This document shows positions 46,640-59,060 of a stretch of 64,000 nt of DNA, piece after piece. The DNA is from Thermothelomyces thermophilus ATCC 42464 (Eukaryota > Ascomycota > Sordariomycetes > Sordariales > Chaetomiaceae). Position 1 is the stretch's first letter. Each line of letters starts with the position of its first letter. The translations under genes and the position numbers were made by a program. The stretch is from NCBI RefSeq assembly GCF_000226095.1, contig NC_016477.1, forward strand, positions 1,736,001 to 1,800,000, in the 5' to 3' direction. The notes beneath the pieces were generated by a model. It was not told the DNA's origin. It ran no database searches and saw only the letters and a program-made list of their open reading frames with translations.

Positions 46640-49600
46640 GGTTTCCCTCTAATTAGTTCGACTACAAGCTCCTACCATTACTATTGTCACTCTTAGGCTT
46701 TAGATCTAATAAGTCGGTCGCTTAGTTATAGTTACCTAGTTTATCTAGGAGCTTCCTTTTCTACCACTACTTCTTTAAGCGCTTCTAGTAGCAAAGAACC
46801 TACTTAGTTCTAGGGGTTCTATTTGCCTAGAAAACTGTTAGATCTGTTAGCTTTAAGCCAAACTCTATCCTACTTGAAAAACTTCTTAATACGGTTTGCG
46901 GAATATAGTATCTATATAGTTACACCGTTAAGAGTCTCTAAGTAGTAGGTATTCCTATTCCTAACTTCCCAGACCTAGTACAGGCTATACTACTAATACT
47001 AGAGTTTTCGAAACGAGCTTATATCGATCTACCAAATGTTATTATATACTAGAATAAGATTACCTACTTTAACTTAGGCATTCTCGGCTTTAAATTCATA
47101 GCAGTAGGCTTCGTTTCGGCGTTTAGCCATTTTTCGTCTAGCTTTAGTAACTTTTTTAGTAGTAACTTCCAGATCGAATTCCGTATTAAGTAATACCTTA
47201 GTACAGAGTTCTAGTAATCGTAGACGGGCTTCCGCTTGATTTTCCCTATCTAGTCGGACGGCTATAGAGTTCTAATAAAGAATTTGCTAGGCAGGGACAT
47301 TGTTTTCGATTAGGCTAATAGGATTATAGTTATAGATAAGGTTAAAGGGTAAGCGGCTATAGCTATTTCGAATAATAGTATAGTTAGCGTATAGGACGTA
47401 GGGAAGAAGTTATCGCTAGTTCTTTCTAGTCCCTACGGTTATCTTTGCTAGGGTAGTTATAATAGATATATACCTAGCCTTATTGATACCGTTAGCCCTA
47501 GAGTTATAAGGAGAAATGATAATACGTTTTACCCCTAGTTCCTCTAGGATAGCTTTCGCTTCCCCTTTAAATTCTGATCCCTTATTAACGATTATAACTA
47601 TTAGGAGTCCCTAACGAAGGAGAATGTTACGGTTAATAAAGTTCTTTACTACTCTAGCTAACTTGTTAGGTAGGACTTTAGCTTCTATAAATTCTATAAG
47701 ATCGTTACGCGCCTTGAGGAGGAAATAGGGCTTCCCCCTTTAGTTAGAGGGCATGAACTAGATATCTAAGTGCCATTTTGTAAATAGAATTAGAGAAGGT
47801 TCTAAATGTAAATATACCTCTTTAAATCTTTTAGTATCCCATGCCTAGTACTCTAGGTAGGTACGAATCTACTCTGCCATGTCAGCGTATATTCCCTTCT
47901 AGTAATAGTGGTTAGTAACCCTCTAGTAAGTAGCTTTTCTACCTTTATAGCCTATCTTATCGTGGCAAGCCTGGAAAATTCGTCGCCTTTCTTCTAGGGT
48001 ATCTACTATATAGCGAGGATTCTAGGTATTATTCGCTAGCCAAAGGAACAGATGCCCCTTATCTACTAAATATTTGAGCGCTTCCTTCTTGAACAGACAT
48101 TATTGCTAGTATGGTCAGATGGCCATAGGTTCTTCTAGAGTAGCTAAGTACCGTATAATAGCTCTAGAGTATTTGGAGTATCCTTCCTTAAGGTTTAGGT
48201 CTATAGGTTTAGGAGGATTGCTAATACGGTTAGTATAGATTTACGTGTCAACCTAATCGTCAATATCCTCTTTGTTTGCTTTCTCTATCTGGTTAGATAG
48301 ACTAGGAGGCTTTTACGAAAGCCTATTAGTAATAGCGTTTTTGGAACCTAGGATATGCTTGACCTCAAAGTCAAATAGCCAAATCTATACGATCTACTAT
48401 ATCATTAAGGCTCTAGGTATATTACTAGCTACGCCGTTTAACTAGTAAACCAGGACTAGAGCATCCGTTTCTATAATAAAGTAAATGCTAAAGAGGTACT
48501 ATTAGAAACGTTTTAATGGGAAAAGCAGTCTATAGAGCTCCCGTTTGGTAGGGTTATACCGTTTCTCTGCCTTAGACTATATCCCGCTCTCGAACTGGTA
48601 TAGATACCTCTTTTTGTTAGGGCTAACTTGTTCAATGACTCCTCCCTAACTAAAAAGACTTATATCGGTCATTAGGTATATCTGACTATACCTAGGGTTA
48701 TCGAAAACAAGCGGTACAAGAACCAGGGTAGTAGTTATTCGAGTTTAGAGTTCCTTTATAGCCTGCTATTAAGTAAGACCTTATTCCTAATAGGCATTCT
48801 TCTTTATTAGGTCGTATAACGGCCGAGTAATTATAGTAAAGTGTTCTATCTAGATCTGGTAGTAGCTAACGATCCTTAGGAAGGTACGAACATCCTTTAA
48901 ATCCGAATAGGAAGTCTACTTAAGAATTTTCGTAACTTTAGTATTGTCAGGCAATCGCCCTTTAGGTATATAGAGGTAGCTAAGCAATACCGCTTGCAGG
49001 TAGCACTACTAGGATTTTCTAGCTACGATAGTAGCTCTAGTAAGTTTAGCGTTTAGAAGAACTATATTAACGTTTTAGAGGTATTTAACTACGAACTTCT
49101 ATAACCTAGGGGTAACTTCTTCCCCTTTATAGTCAGACCGCAGGCCCTTTATATAGATATTATCTAGGTAAATACGGCAGACATTCGGAATTAGGTTCTA
49201 GAAGATCTAGGTCATTGCTTGTTGAAATTAGATAACAAAGTTCGTTCCGCCTATAGGGAGGGTATATATCTGGAAGAGGCTAATAGGCGTTTAAAAGGTA
49301 ATAAGATCTTAGCTCCTTTTGTCAAGGCTAACTTGGTTATACCTAGAAAACAGGTCTAAGAAAGAGATAACTTTGTAACTACCAAAATCCTTACTAAATT
49401 CCTCTACAGCCGGTGATACGAATACATCCTATATAGTTATAGTATTAGCTTTCTAGGCGTCATTAATTAGCTAGAGACCGCTATCCTTCTTAAGGATAAG
49501 GAACTAGTTATTATAGTAGCTTCTATAGCTAGGCTCGATAATCCTACGCTAAATCTGTTACTTTAAGAGGTTAATAACCTTTGGCATTAATGGCTTCGGA

Positions 49601-51501
49601 ATAGGGATACTCTTTAATTACCATACTATATAAGGGATGGTCTAGATAACCTAAGGAGGGATAATGTTAGGGTAAATCTACCTATATTTAGTAAAATCCT
49701 ACGCTAAGGCGGCCTTACGGTTCTATAGAACCTATATAAAGAGTTCCTTCTCCTAGTTGGATGGAAAGCTTCCTATAGATATAAGCAGTATATTAAGCTA
49801 TTCGGCTATAAGCTATATCCTAGGCTCTAGGTCCGAAAACTATAGTATAATAAGGCTATCCTACTCTAACCTAAACTTTATCTTTTTAGTGGCTTTCTCT
49901 AGGCACCGTTCCTACTAGTTAGGGTTATTATCAGGTACCGATCTATCGCTAATAGCTATATCCATAGGGTAAACTTTTCTAGCTATAGACTTTCGTATAG
50001 TAAACGTCCGTACCTCCTATAACCCTTTTCTAACCTCTAACGTAAGTTTCCTAAGCGTTTTCTGTCTATCTGGACGGCCGGGCTCGTCCGTTTCGCCCTC
50101 CGTTTCCTAGTATCTCCGTTTTAAAGTATCCTATCTAGTAAGACAAAATATCGAAACTTTAGTAAGCGTATCGATAAGAGGTAGGCAAGAAATCCTTAGC
50201 ATTATATTAAAAATGGCTTTACTAGCCTAATCATTAAGAAATCTAAGTAGAATTTTGCTATCCTAAATGTCAGCGAATGTAGGGGTAGTGGTAGTCGTCG
50301 TAACTAGACGCTAGAGTTTATTCCCTATAAGTTAATATTTTCTTTTAAATGTCGTTTTAGCTATAACGTCTAAGATAACCGATGCTTTAATTAATTTATT
50401 CTTAGCGATAATATTCGCTATAACTAGATAGCTAGCTTCATAGCTAAATGTTAGGCTCGTGTTATAGATAAATGGTATACCTAGTAAGATTTAGTAACTA
50501 CTAGTATCTCTATCTAAGATAAAGGAATGCTTATAGATCGAGATAACCCCTAAGATAATCATATTAACCATTTCCCTAGTAAACGGCCTACTATTATAAA
50601 GACCCTAGGAAATTACTATTATTATCTATTATATAGGGAGATAATATCTCTATGCTAGGCTAAGGGTAATTATATTATACTTAGATCCAGTATTAATTAG
50701 AGTAAGTACCTTCTTACCCCTTAGATCCTTAAAGTTATGATAGAGCATTAATAATATATATATCTATATAAGTATACCTATCTAGATCTTCTAGCTAGTA
50801 GAGAGCGTATAGATCGGAGCCTAGAAGGATATTTTGATCTCTTATAAGTCTAGCTAGTCTTGCCGTCTAATAAGATAATTACTCTAGAAACCGTCCGTTA
50901 CGACAGCCTACTAGCTATCACTAGTAACCCCTAGAAATACCAGGACTATAATTACAGACTCTTCTCCCTTAACGCTACTCTATCTATCTAGATAGCTAAG
51001 GTATATCTTGATCTCTTATAGCGCTCTCCCTCTTATTTATAAAGCTAGCTTATTAGGAAAGGGAATAGCCGAGCCCTTATACTTAATCACCTCCCAAGGA
51101 CTCTTATGATCCTACTTAAGGAATGTAATTAGCGTGTTCTTAAATGCTAGGGAGATCCCTAAGACCTTATCAATAGTAAGTGTCTTTGCTTAAAGAGCCT
51201 TACTAACTAGAGAGAGTACGTTATAGGCTACGTTCTCCTTAGTCGATTTCTCTAATTCCCTAAAGTAAACGGTTTATTTCTATCCGGCTAGGGGAAGAGC
51301 TCTCTTGCTAGCTAGATCGGTAGCCCTCTTAGTGGTAGCTATAACCCCTTAGCTTATAGCTAAAGGGTAAGTTCCTCTTGCTTCTATATTCCTTTTTAGT
51401 AATCAAATAGTCTTTACTTTATTAGTCCCCTCTTGCCTAATAGGATCCTATATTAGCTTATCTTCTGTTTCTATAAAATAGCGTTTTATAAGAGTAGTAC
51501 T
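46640..51501 (-). mobile_element. D: Ty3/gypsy element, pol part, RIP-killed
   Basis: Sense strand -. Readable domains in order: protease near 50,690 (LTLINTGSKYNIITL, the active-site D of DTGS now N), RT with YLDNIYIKG near 49,170 (DD now DN), an RNase H tail with WLFDFEVKHILGSKNAITN near 48,370, integrase with ARNDLIEFIEAKVLPNKL near 47,690, and an integrase C-terminus with VKVGNLILVYNNIW near 47,060 and ANRIKKFF near 46,890. It is a different lineage from E1 and E2. No LTRs were located. It is split at 51,501 by E2 and resumes at 59,061. Confidence 0.8.
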
Positions 51502-51936
51502 TGTCACGATTCGACCGTATAAGGCGACCTAACAAGGCACACAGAACCAATCAGGAACCGCAAGACCTAAGGACCAATCAGGAAGTGATCATAGTAATCG
51601 CACTTTAATCAAGGCAAGCACCCGAACAATAATCGAAGGATCGCAGCAGCGATCACACGATCGGAATCTAGGGGAGAACACTTAGGAATGAGGAAACTAG
51701 ACAAGTATATTAGGTAGCTAGTCACTCGTTCTAGTGGACTCTAGGAGTTTACCAGTAGTAACAATCACAATCATAATACTTATACCAAGCATTGCTAATT
51801 ACTATAAGAGATAACTCTAAGTGTTATTATAAACCCTTTAGCTTTACCAAATCCCTTAGACGACCTACCTGCTCGTCACGCTTAACCTACCTCTATCTAG
51901 ACCCTTTTAAAAGAAGTCTAAGTTAGGTTTGTTATA
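51502..51936 (+). repeat. E2 5' LTR
   Basis: 435 bp, equal in length to the 3' copy. The 3' half (about 51,718-51,936) resembles the 3' half of the E1 LTR, while the 5' half does not. Confidence 0.93.
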
Positions 51937-51963
51937 CATTATTACTACTCCCTTTGTTTTATC

Positions 51964-53290
51964 ATGGTTTAGAACGGAGGTGACTTCGACCTTGATATTG
52001 ATATAGCTACTAACGTCACGGCCGAACAGCTGCTCGCTTAGCTTGGTCAACTCTAGCAGCGGATCTAGGAGTTAGACCAGAGAGACAAGACTGCTTAAGC
52101 TCGAATCAAGGAACTCGAGAACCGCGAAAAGTACTTATAGAAGTTGGTTAACGAGGCCTACGCCAAAATCGAGGCACTCGAGGGTGCCAAAGCGAAGCGT
52201 ATCAAGATCGAACTACCTGGCAAATACGGAGGAACCAAGGAGGATCTCGTAGAATTCCTAACAAACCTCCGATCTTACTTCTAGCTTAATGACGACAAGT
52301 TCCCGGACGACAAAGCTAAAGTCCTCTATATAGCTATGAGACTAGAGGGCAAGGTACTTAGATAGTTTGAGCCTATATAGAATGACTATCTTACTAAGGA
52401 AGACAAAGACGACCGAGACATATTTATATAGGCAGTCTTCCGATCTTACAACCGTTTCGAAGAAGAGCTTTGGAAAGTTTTTGGTAATAAAGACGAGAAG
52501 ATTTATATATAAGAAAGACTTGCTAATCTCTAATAGACCAAGTTAATAGCCTCCTATACTATATAGTTTAGATAGGATATGCTTAAGTCTTAGCTTAACG
52601 ATAAGGTATTAATATAATTATTTTATAATGGCTTAAAGGAAAAGGTTAAGGATAAACTATATAAGTATAATCGGTCTAAGACTCTAGACAAATATATCGT
52701 ATAGGCTATTAAGATCGATAATCGACTCTATATACGAGAGTAGTAAAAAAGAGGTCGAATAAATAAAACTATAGTTAAGGCTAACGATAAGAAAAAGCAA
52801 GCGTACGTTAGCACCTTATATAGGACGTACCCTAAAGCTATAGATATAGACGTAGCGTAAAAGTAAGACTAGAAGAAGACAATTAAAGATAAGTCTAATG
52901 TTACCTACTATAACTATAGAAAGAAAGGGCACTATAAGCAAGAATACTAGAGCCTAAAGAAAGAATAGAAACCAGCCCCTAGAAAGGAAATTACGGCTAT
53001 CGACAAAACTACTAAGGACGTTATCGAAGTAGCGGCTACAAGCTACAAAGACAAGGGCAGTAATACAGATAGTCTTAGATACAATGGTAACGGTAAAGAC
53101 AAACACGCACCGTACTCTAAACTAGTCACTATAGACCTAGAGATAGGTCTTGCCGAATAGGACATGGCAGGAGAATATGTACCGCCAGTTTCGATTCTCC
53201 TAGCCTTGAGGCAGTGGGGTTTCATAGTTACGTAGAGGCAGGATAGATCGTAGACAACCGATACCTAAGGAATCGAAAGACCCGGACCTA
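51964..53290 (+). pseudogene. E2 gag remnant
   Basis: Starts ATG 51,964. It reads through a coiled-coil-like N-part (ARIKELENREKYL), the capsid-like KIELPGKYGGTKEDLVEFL and DDKFPDDKAKVLYIAMRLEG. The nucleocapsid zinc knuckle at 52,906-52,947 has C-x2-C-x4-H-x4-C spacing with His kept and all three cysteine positions now Tyr. Many stops are TAG. Confidence 0.85.
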
Positions 53291-53299
53291 ATGCTCTAT

Positions 53300-56200
53300 T
53301 TCTCTAGGAACGAATTAAATAGTACCGTAACGAAGTTTTCCGACTTAATACGGAACTACGTAAACGGGATAGGCGCTTAACTCGATTTGCCTAGTAGAGC
53401 GATAAGATAAAGGACGAAATAAGGGAACTCTAACATATTATAGAAGCCATTAAAGGAGAATAGCCTATAATATATAATAGGCCTAATAGCTATACCAAGT
53501 ACCTTGACGATTAGTAACTTAGTAATGATATATAGAACCTAGAATACTAGTTTATACAAGTAAACCACGGAAAAGATAAGCGTATGTAGGAAAGCTATTA
53601 GAAGAAATACTCCTATCTTAGTATTAGAGTACCTACGGCCTATATATAATGGGAAGGATTTAGGAAAGAATTCTAATACCTCCTAGGTAACGCTATGCGA
53701 CTATACCCTTAATATGAGGCACATATATAAGTGCCCTAGTTCTAGTGTATAGTATACAAATGCTAATACCACTTCCGCGACAAATTCGAAAATAATTACT
53801 AGCCAACCTGACAAGGAAATGAGAACGGAAGCTTACGCCCTGTGGAATAGGTCTATAATGTAGGAAATAGAGCAGCCAAATTGCTCTAGAAGATCGAAGC
53901 CCACGATCTAGAAAGCATTACGATAGTTCTAAGATAAGCCTAGCCTAGGCACTACGGAACAGGACGAGATATATAGGACTCGTGCTAGAGCAATGATTAC
54001 CTCTATTATATAGACAAAAAGAAATTGCAAATTCAAGAGCTTTAGATAAAGCTATAGCACGTATGACGGAAAGCGGACCTAATGGTAGGAAGCTATAAGC
54101 ACTTAATGGCTTATAGAAATGAGCACGATTGACGAAGCCACTATTAGCCAAACAACTAAAGAGGTTAGTACTAACCTAGGAAACAGGTCAGGGCCCTTCG
54201 AGGGGCCTAGAAACCATTAATGCCTGTATAGCGGCAAGTGGTAGCGTAGTATAGGAGGGACTAGCATAAGAGACTACTATACCGAGACCTCCTAGTAGAA
54301 ATATAGGAAATTGCTGTAATCTTTAGACGACGGCGGCAAGATAAGCGACTATAGACAACAGCACAATAGAAATAGCATGAAATGCTTGTACTAGTAGATA
54401 GTAGAGCAGAGATGAACCTAATTTCGCCGACGCTTGTAAATCAGCTATAGATACCCTAGAGAATAAAGCGGAAGTATAGTATAGTCAAAGGGCCATTTCC
54501 GATATAATAGGTATATAAGGAGACTAAACCAATCGACATTACTATAGCAAGGAAGACTATAATAGCTATATTTAGTATTATAGACATAGGCAACGACAAA
54601 GATATAATATTAGGGTTACTATAGTATGAAGATTACAACCTAGACATTAGCTAGAAGAATAGTAGCTACTTGTAACCCTGAACGGAGTCGTATTCGACTA
54701 GCGAGATGGGGAGCATACAAGGATCGTGAGCGGACGATGCTCAAGGAAAGGCATGTCCTACAGATCTACCGTAAGAGACGGATAGTAGTAGGCAGACCAC
54801 TACGGACTCTAGAAGAGGCGGCATAACGACATCGATATCGCGATAGGAGGAACGAGCTAAACTGCCGATAGCTGTTCTCTCCGTTAACGAATACGGAGCA
54901 CTATAATTAGAGTAGTAGGTTAAGATAGGAGAAATCGCTAGTATTGCTATAGATAGAACTAAGTTCGTATACTACTAGAAAACCGAGAGATAAGACAAGA
55001 CTAGGGAAGTACCAAAGGAGTACAAGGGACACCTAGCATTCGAACCAAAGCATCTAGAAGGATTACTAGAACACGGCCTATAGGATTATAAGATCAAGCT
55101 TAAGGAAGAAGTATAACTAAAGTTCTTTAAGATTTACTATACAAGCTAGATATAGAATAAAGAACTTAAGTAATATTTAGAGGAGAACCTTCGAAGAGGA
55201 TATATCTACCTGTTAATATCGCTAGTAGGCTACCTAATCCTATTTATACCTAAGAAAGATAGAAAGCTACGGTTATACGTTAACTATTAGTAACTTAACG
55301 AACAGACCATGAAAAACTAATACCCGTTACCGCTAATTTTACGGCTCCGAGATCAGTTAGTAGGAGCCTAATATTTTACACGTCTTGACTTACTATCGGC
55401 CTACAACTATATACGGATCAAAGAAGGCAACAAGTAGAAAACGGCCTTTAGGATACCTTATGGCTACTACAAGTACCGTGTCATGCCATTTAGACTTACG
55501 AATGCGCTAGCAACGTTCTAAGCCCTGATTAATCAAGCTATCCGACCCTTTCTTGATAAATTTACGGTATATTATCTTGACGATATACTTATCTTCTCTA
55601 AGACGATAGACAAACACCGGAAGTATATAAAAGTAGTGCTAGACGTGCTACACACGTATAAGCTATCAGTTAATAAGGAAAAGAGCGAATTCCACGTTAG
55701 GAAAATAGTGTTCCTAGGATACGAAATATCCCCTAGACAAATTCGGATAGAACCTTTAAAGGTTAAAGCTATTAAGAATTAGCTACGACCGACGTCAGTT
55801 ACAGAAGTATAAAGTTTCATCGGATTTACGAACTTCTACCAGATGTTTATTAGGAACTTTAGAGTAATCGTATAACCTTTATACAAACTTACTAAGAAGA
55901 ACGCTAAATTCCAATAGGAAGAGCGACACGAGTAAGCATTTATAAAGATTCGTAACGCTATTACTAAAGATCTAATACTAGTACTACCAGATCCTAAGAA
56001 GCCATTCGAGGTAGAAACGGATGCTTTAGACTACGCCATCGGAGGACAATTAGGATAACGAGATAGACAAGGAAAGCTACATTCTATAGCCTTCTTTTCG
56101 AAGAAGCTTGACAGACCACGTCTCAATTATCCGATCTATAATAAGGAACTACTTACGATTGTCAAAGCTTTTAAGGAATGGCAACTATACCTTAATGGCG

Positions 56201-57942
56201 TAATTAAACCGGTACAAGTATATATAGATTATAAGAATCTGCGATACTTTATAACGATAAAAGAACTTAATAGACAACAAATATAATAGGTAGAATTCCT
56301 CGTGGAATTTAACTTTGAGATCTGCTATAAGAAGGGCAAAGAGAACGTACAAGCAGACATCTTAAGCCGACGAACAGATTATATAAAAGGACAAACGGAA
56401 ATAACATTACCGTTATTCAAAGAATAGATAGATAGAACGCTATATTATAAAACGTAGACACTTGTAGAAGATGATCTACTTAACTTGTTCCTAGAATGCT
56501 ATACAATCTTTTGAGAAGAAAGGATTAATAAGGCATAGTATCAAGCAGCACCCAGACTAGTGGTACCTAATGGAGTGGAAGAAAGAGATAGGAAACTTTA
56601 GTACTAAGGTAAAGCATATATCTACGACTAGGATCAATAGCTATAGATGATTCGAGAACTCTACGAGTCGAAACTCGGAGGACATAAAGGAGTTACGAAG
56701 ACTATTATATAAGTCAAGAAACACTACGACTTTCCATAGTTAACGGCACGGGTTAAGGAAGTCGTATAGAACTATGACATTTGCAATCGAAGCAAAACGG
56801 CATGATATAAGCCGTATAGACTACTTTAGCTACTACTAACAGCTGATAAACTATAGAGCTTAGTCATAATAGACTTTATTATAAAGCTACTAGAATCTAA
56901 GGATATAGCTATAAGAGTAACCTATGATAGTATTCTTACTATAGTAGATTGCCTGACTAAATGGGTATACTTTTTTCCCTATAAGGAGTCCTAGATAGCT
57001 AAATAGTTAGTAGATATGATCTATCGGCAAGTTACATTAGTATATGCTTGGCCGCAAGAATAGATCACCGACAGAGATACCAAGTTCATGTCAAAGTTCT
57101 AGTAAGCGTTAATACAACAATTAGGCATTAATAGCAAGCTATTAACGGCATATTACCTACAGACTAACAGACAAACGGAGCAACTAAACCAAGTTATCGA
57201 GTAGTATCTCCGTTCTTATGTCAACTACTAGTAAGATAACTAGGTCATGCTATTACTAACAGTATAACTCGCTTACAATATAACGCTGACAGAAACGACT
57301 AAAGTTACACCGTTCTTCGTGAACTATAGATACGAAGCAGACCTTAGGCAAGGACTAGAGGTCACAGTGCCGAGAGTAACAGTCAAAGTAGAACAAATGT
57401 ACATACTATATAAAAAGCTCAAAAAGGAACTCGAGTTTGTCAGGATTAGAATGAAAAACTACTATAACAAACATAGGCTCGAAGGACCTTGCCTAGAGAG
57501 GGGAGACAAAGTCTACCTAATCGTACGAAACTTATAAACCAAACGACCAAGCATAAAGCTAGACTTTAAGAAGGTTAGACCCTTCGTTATTAAAAAACAA
57601 ATCTTAATATCTAACTACTAACTATCGTTACCATCATCTATACAATTATAGACAGATGTTTTTCATATTTCACTTCTCGAACTAGCACCGAAAAACGCCA
57701 AGGTTGCCATACACATTAAAGCAAAAGACGAGGAAGAAGAATAGAACGTCGAAGAAATTCTAGATTCACGTATCATTAATAGGGAACTATAGTATCTAGT
57801 TAAATAGCTTGATTTCAGACCAGAAGATAACTTATAAGAACTAGTTAAGAACCTAAGTTACCCTAAGAAACTTTAGCAGTTCTACTAGAGGAACCCTAAC
57901 CAACCGAAAGCGATAGACCCAAAACTAACCCGAAATTAGCTA
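53300..57942 (+). pseudogene. E2 pol remnant with chromodomain
   Basis: Protease VLVDSRAEMNLIS near 54,390 (the Gly of DSGA now Arg), RT with FTRLDLLSAYNYIRI and YYLDDILIFSKT near 55,570, RNase H with KPFEVETDALDYAIGG near 56,010, integrase from about 56,500, an integrase C-terminus at 57,319-57,537, and a chromodomain at about 57,741-57,895 (EEILDSRIINREL, then YLVK, stop, LDF where Trp is expected). The RT active-site YLDD is intact. Stops are mostly TAG at expected Trp or Gln places. Confidence 0.88.
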
Positions 57943-58483
57943 GTAAGGACAGATCCAAAGGAACTTCAGGATATACAGAATCCCAAAGCTGTCCGAAATC
58001 GGCAGACAAGCGAGACGGGGTCGAAGAAGGCGCAGTAACCCCAGAAGCCTCTACTGCCGCCGCCGCTTCAGCCTCCTCACGTTCCACTCGCTCTAACTCC
58101 TCCACACTGTCGATACCCCGAGCGATAGCCCTTATCATCTTCTCAAACTACATTCGCTTCTGTTTCTGGAGACAAAGGACCTGCTCCTCAGTAGCTATAA
58201 GCTTATCCTTAAGTTTTTGATGCTAAGCCGTAATAGACCGAAGCTAAGTAGGAGAAACGCTAAGAACGTCACAATTCGAACGCTTATTACGAATGTACTC
58301 TATATATCGAGAAGAATCGCTTTTCGAAACCTCGTACAAACTAAGGCCTTTGGACTCGTACAGCATATAAGGACATATCATTAAAAGATTATCTAAGGAA
58401 AGAATCGTGGCTAGGAGATGGTTAGTACGAAAAGTTAACGTAGTAGGCTTAGACTTTGACTTCTTTCTTACACGATTAGTCAT
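57845..58483 (-). pseudogene. Antisense cargo ORF of E2, zinc-cluster-like, RIP-damaged
   Basis: Starts MTNRVRKKSKSKPTTLTF at 58,483 and runs in one frame to TAA at 57,847-57,845, broken by five internal TAGs, each fitting a mutated CAG or TGG. A Cys/Tyr motif region reads ICPYMLYESKGLSLYEV and then SDSSRYIEYIRNKRSNCDV. With Tyr as mutated Cys the spacing is about C-x2-C-x7-C-x9-C-x2-C-x7-C. A charged tail, EELERVEREEAEAAAAVEAS, follows. The end GSSSRTAKVS, stop, GNLGS, stop matches GSASRTILIS, stop, GNLDS, stop in E1. The ORF overlaps the 3' end of pol tail to tail, so part of that match is forced by pol. No intron is needed here, unlike E1. Function unknown. Confidence 0.65.
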
Positions 58484-58620
58484 CTTAATGACATTATAAA
58501 AGAAAGAGAAAAGGGGGGGACTAAGGAATATAACCATATATAAGCAGGGGGGGGAGTGTTAGTATTATTTAAAATGGACCTAAGTCTTTCAAGGACGAAA
58601 GACCTAGGGAAGGGGCATCG

Positions 58621-59055
58621 TATCACGATTTGACCGTATAAGGCAACCTGACAAGGTATACGGAACCAATTAGGAACCGCAAGACCTAAGGACTAATCAG
58701 GAAGTGATCATAGTAATCGTACTTCGATTAAGGCAAGCACCCGAACAATGATCGAAGGATCGTAGCAGCGATCACACGATCGGAATCTAGGGGAGAACAC
58801 TTAGGAATGAGGAAACCAGACAAGTATATTAGGTAGCTAGTCACTCGTTCTGGTGGACTCTGGGAGTTTACCAGTGGTAATAATCACAATCATAGTACTT
58901 ATACCAAGTATTGCTGATTACTGTAAGAGACAACTCTAAGTGTTGTTATAAACCCTTTGGCTTTACCGAATCCCTTAGACGACCTGCCTACTCGTCACGC
59001 TCAACCTACCTCCGTCTAGACCCTTTTAGAAGAAGTCTGAGTTGGGTTTGTCATA
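58621..59055 (+). repeat. E2 3' LTR
   Basis: 435 bp. It begins TATCAC (RIP-changed TGTCAC) and ends GTCATA, followed by the GTACT target duplication. Confidence 0.93.
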
Positions 59056-59060
59056 GTACT

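Larger units (their letters stand above)
51502..59055 (+). mobile_element. E2: full-length chromodomain Ty3/gypsy LTR retrotransposon, RIP-killed
   Basis: A 7,554-bp element with sense strand +, two 435-bp LTRs and a perfect 5-bp target duplication GTACT (51497-51501 and 59056-59060). LTR ends are TGTCAC...CATA, changed by RIP at one base in each of two places. Gag starts at 51,964. Pol carries protease, RT, RNase H, integrase and chromodomain. A purine tract AGGGAAGGGGCATCG (58,606-58,620) precedes the 3' LTR. No tRNA-type primer site with TGG directly follows the 5' LTR, so the primer is unknown. Inserted into element D. Confidence 0.93.

Noticed and set aside
53945-54151. 68-codon frame on - inside E2
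   Set aside because: Antisense of the pol region with no counterpart in E1.
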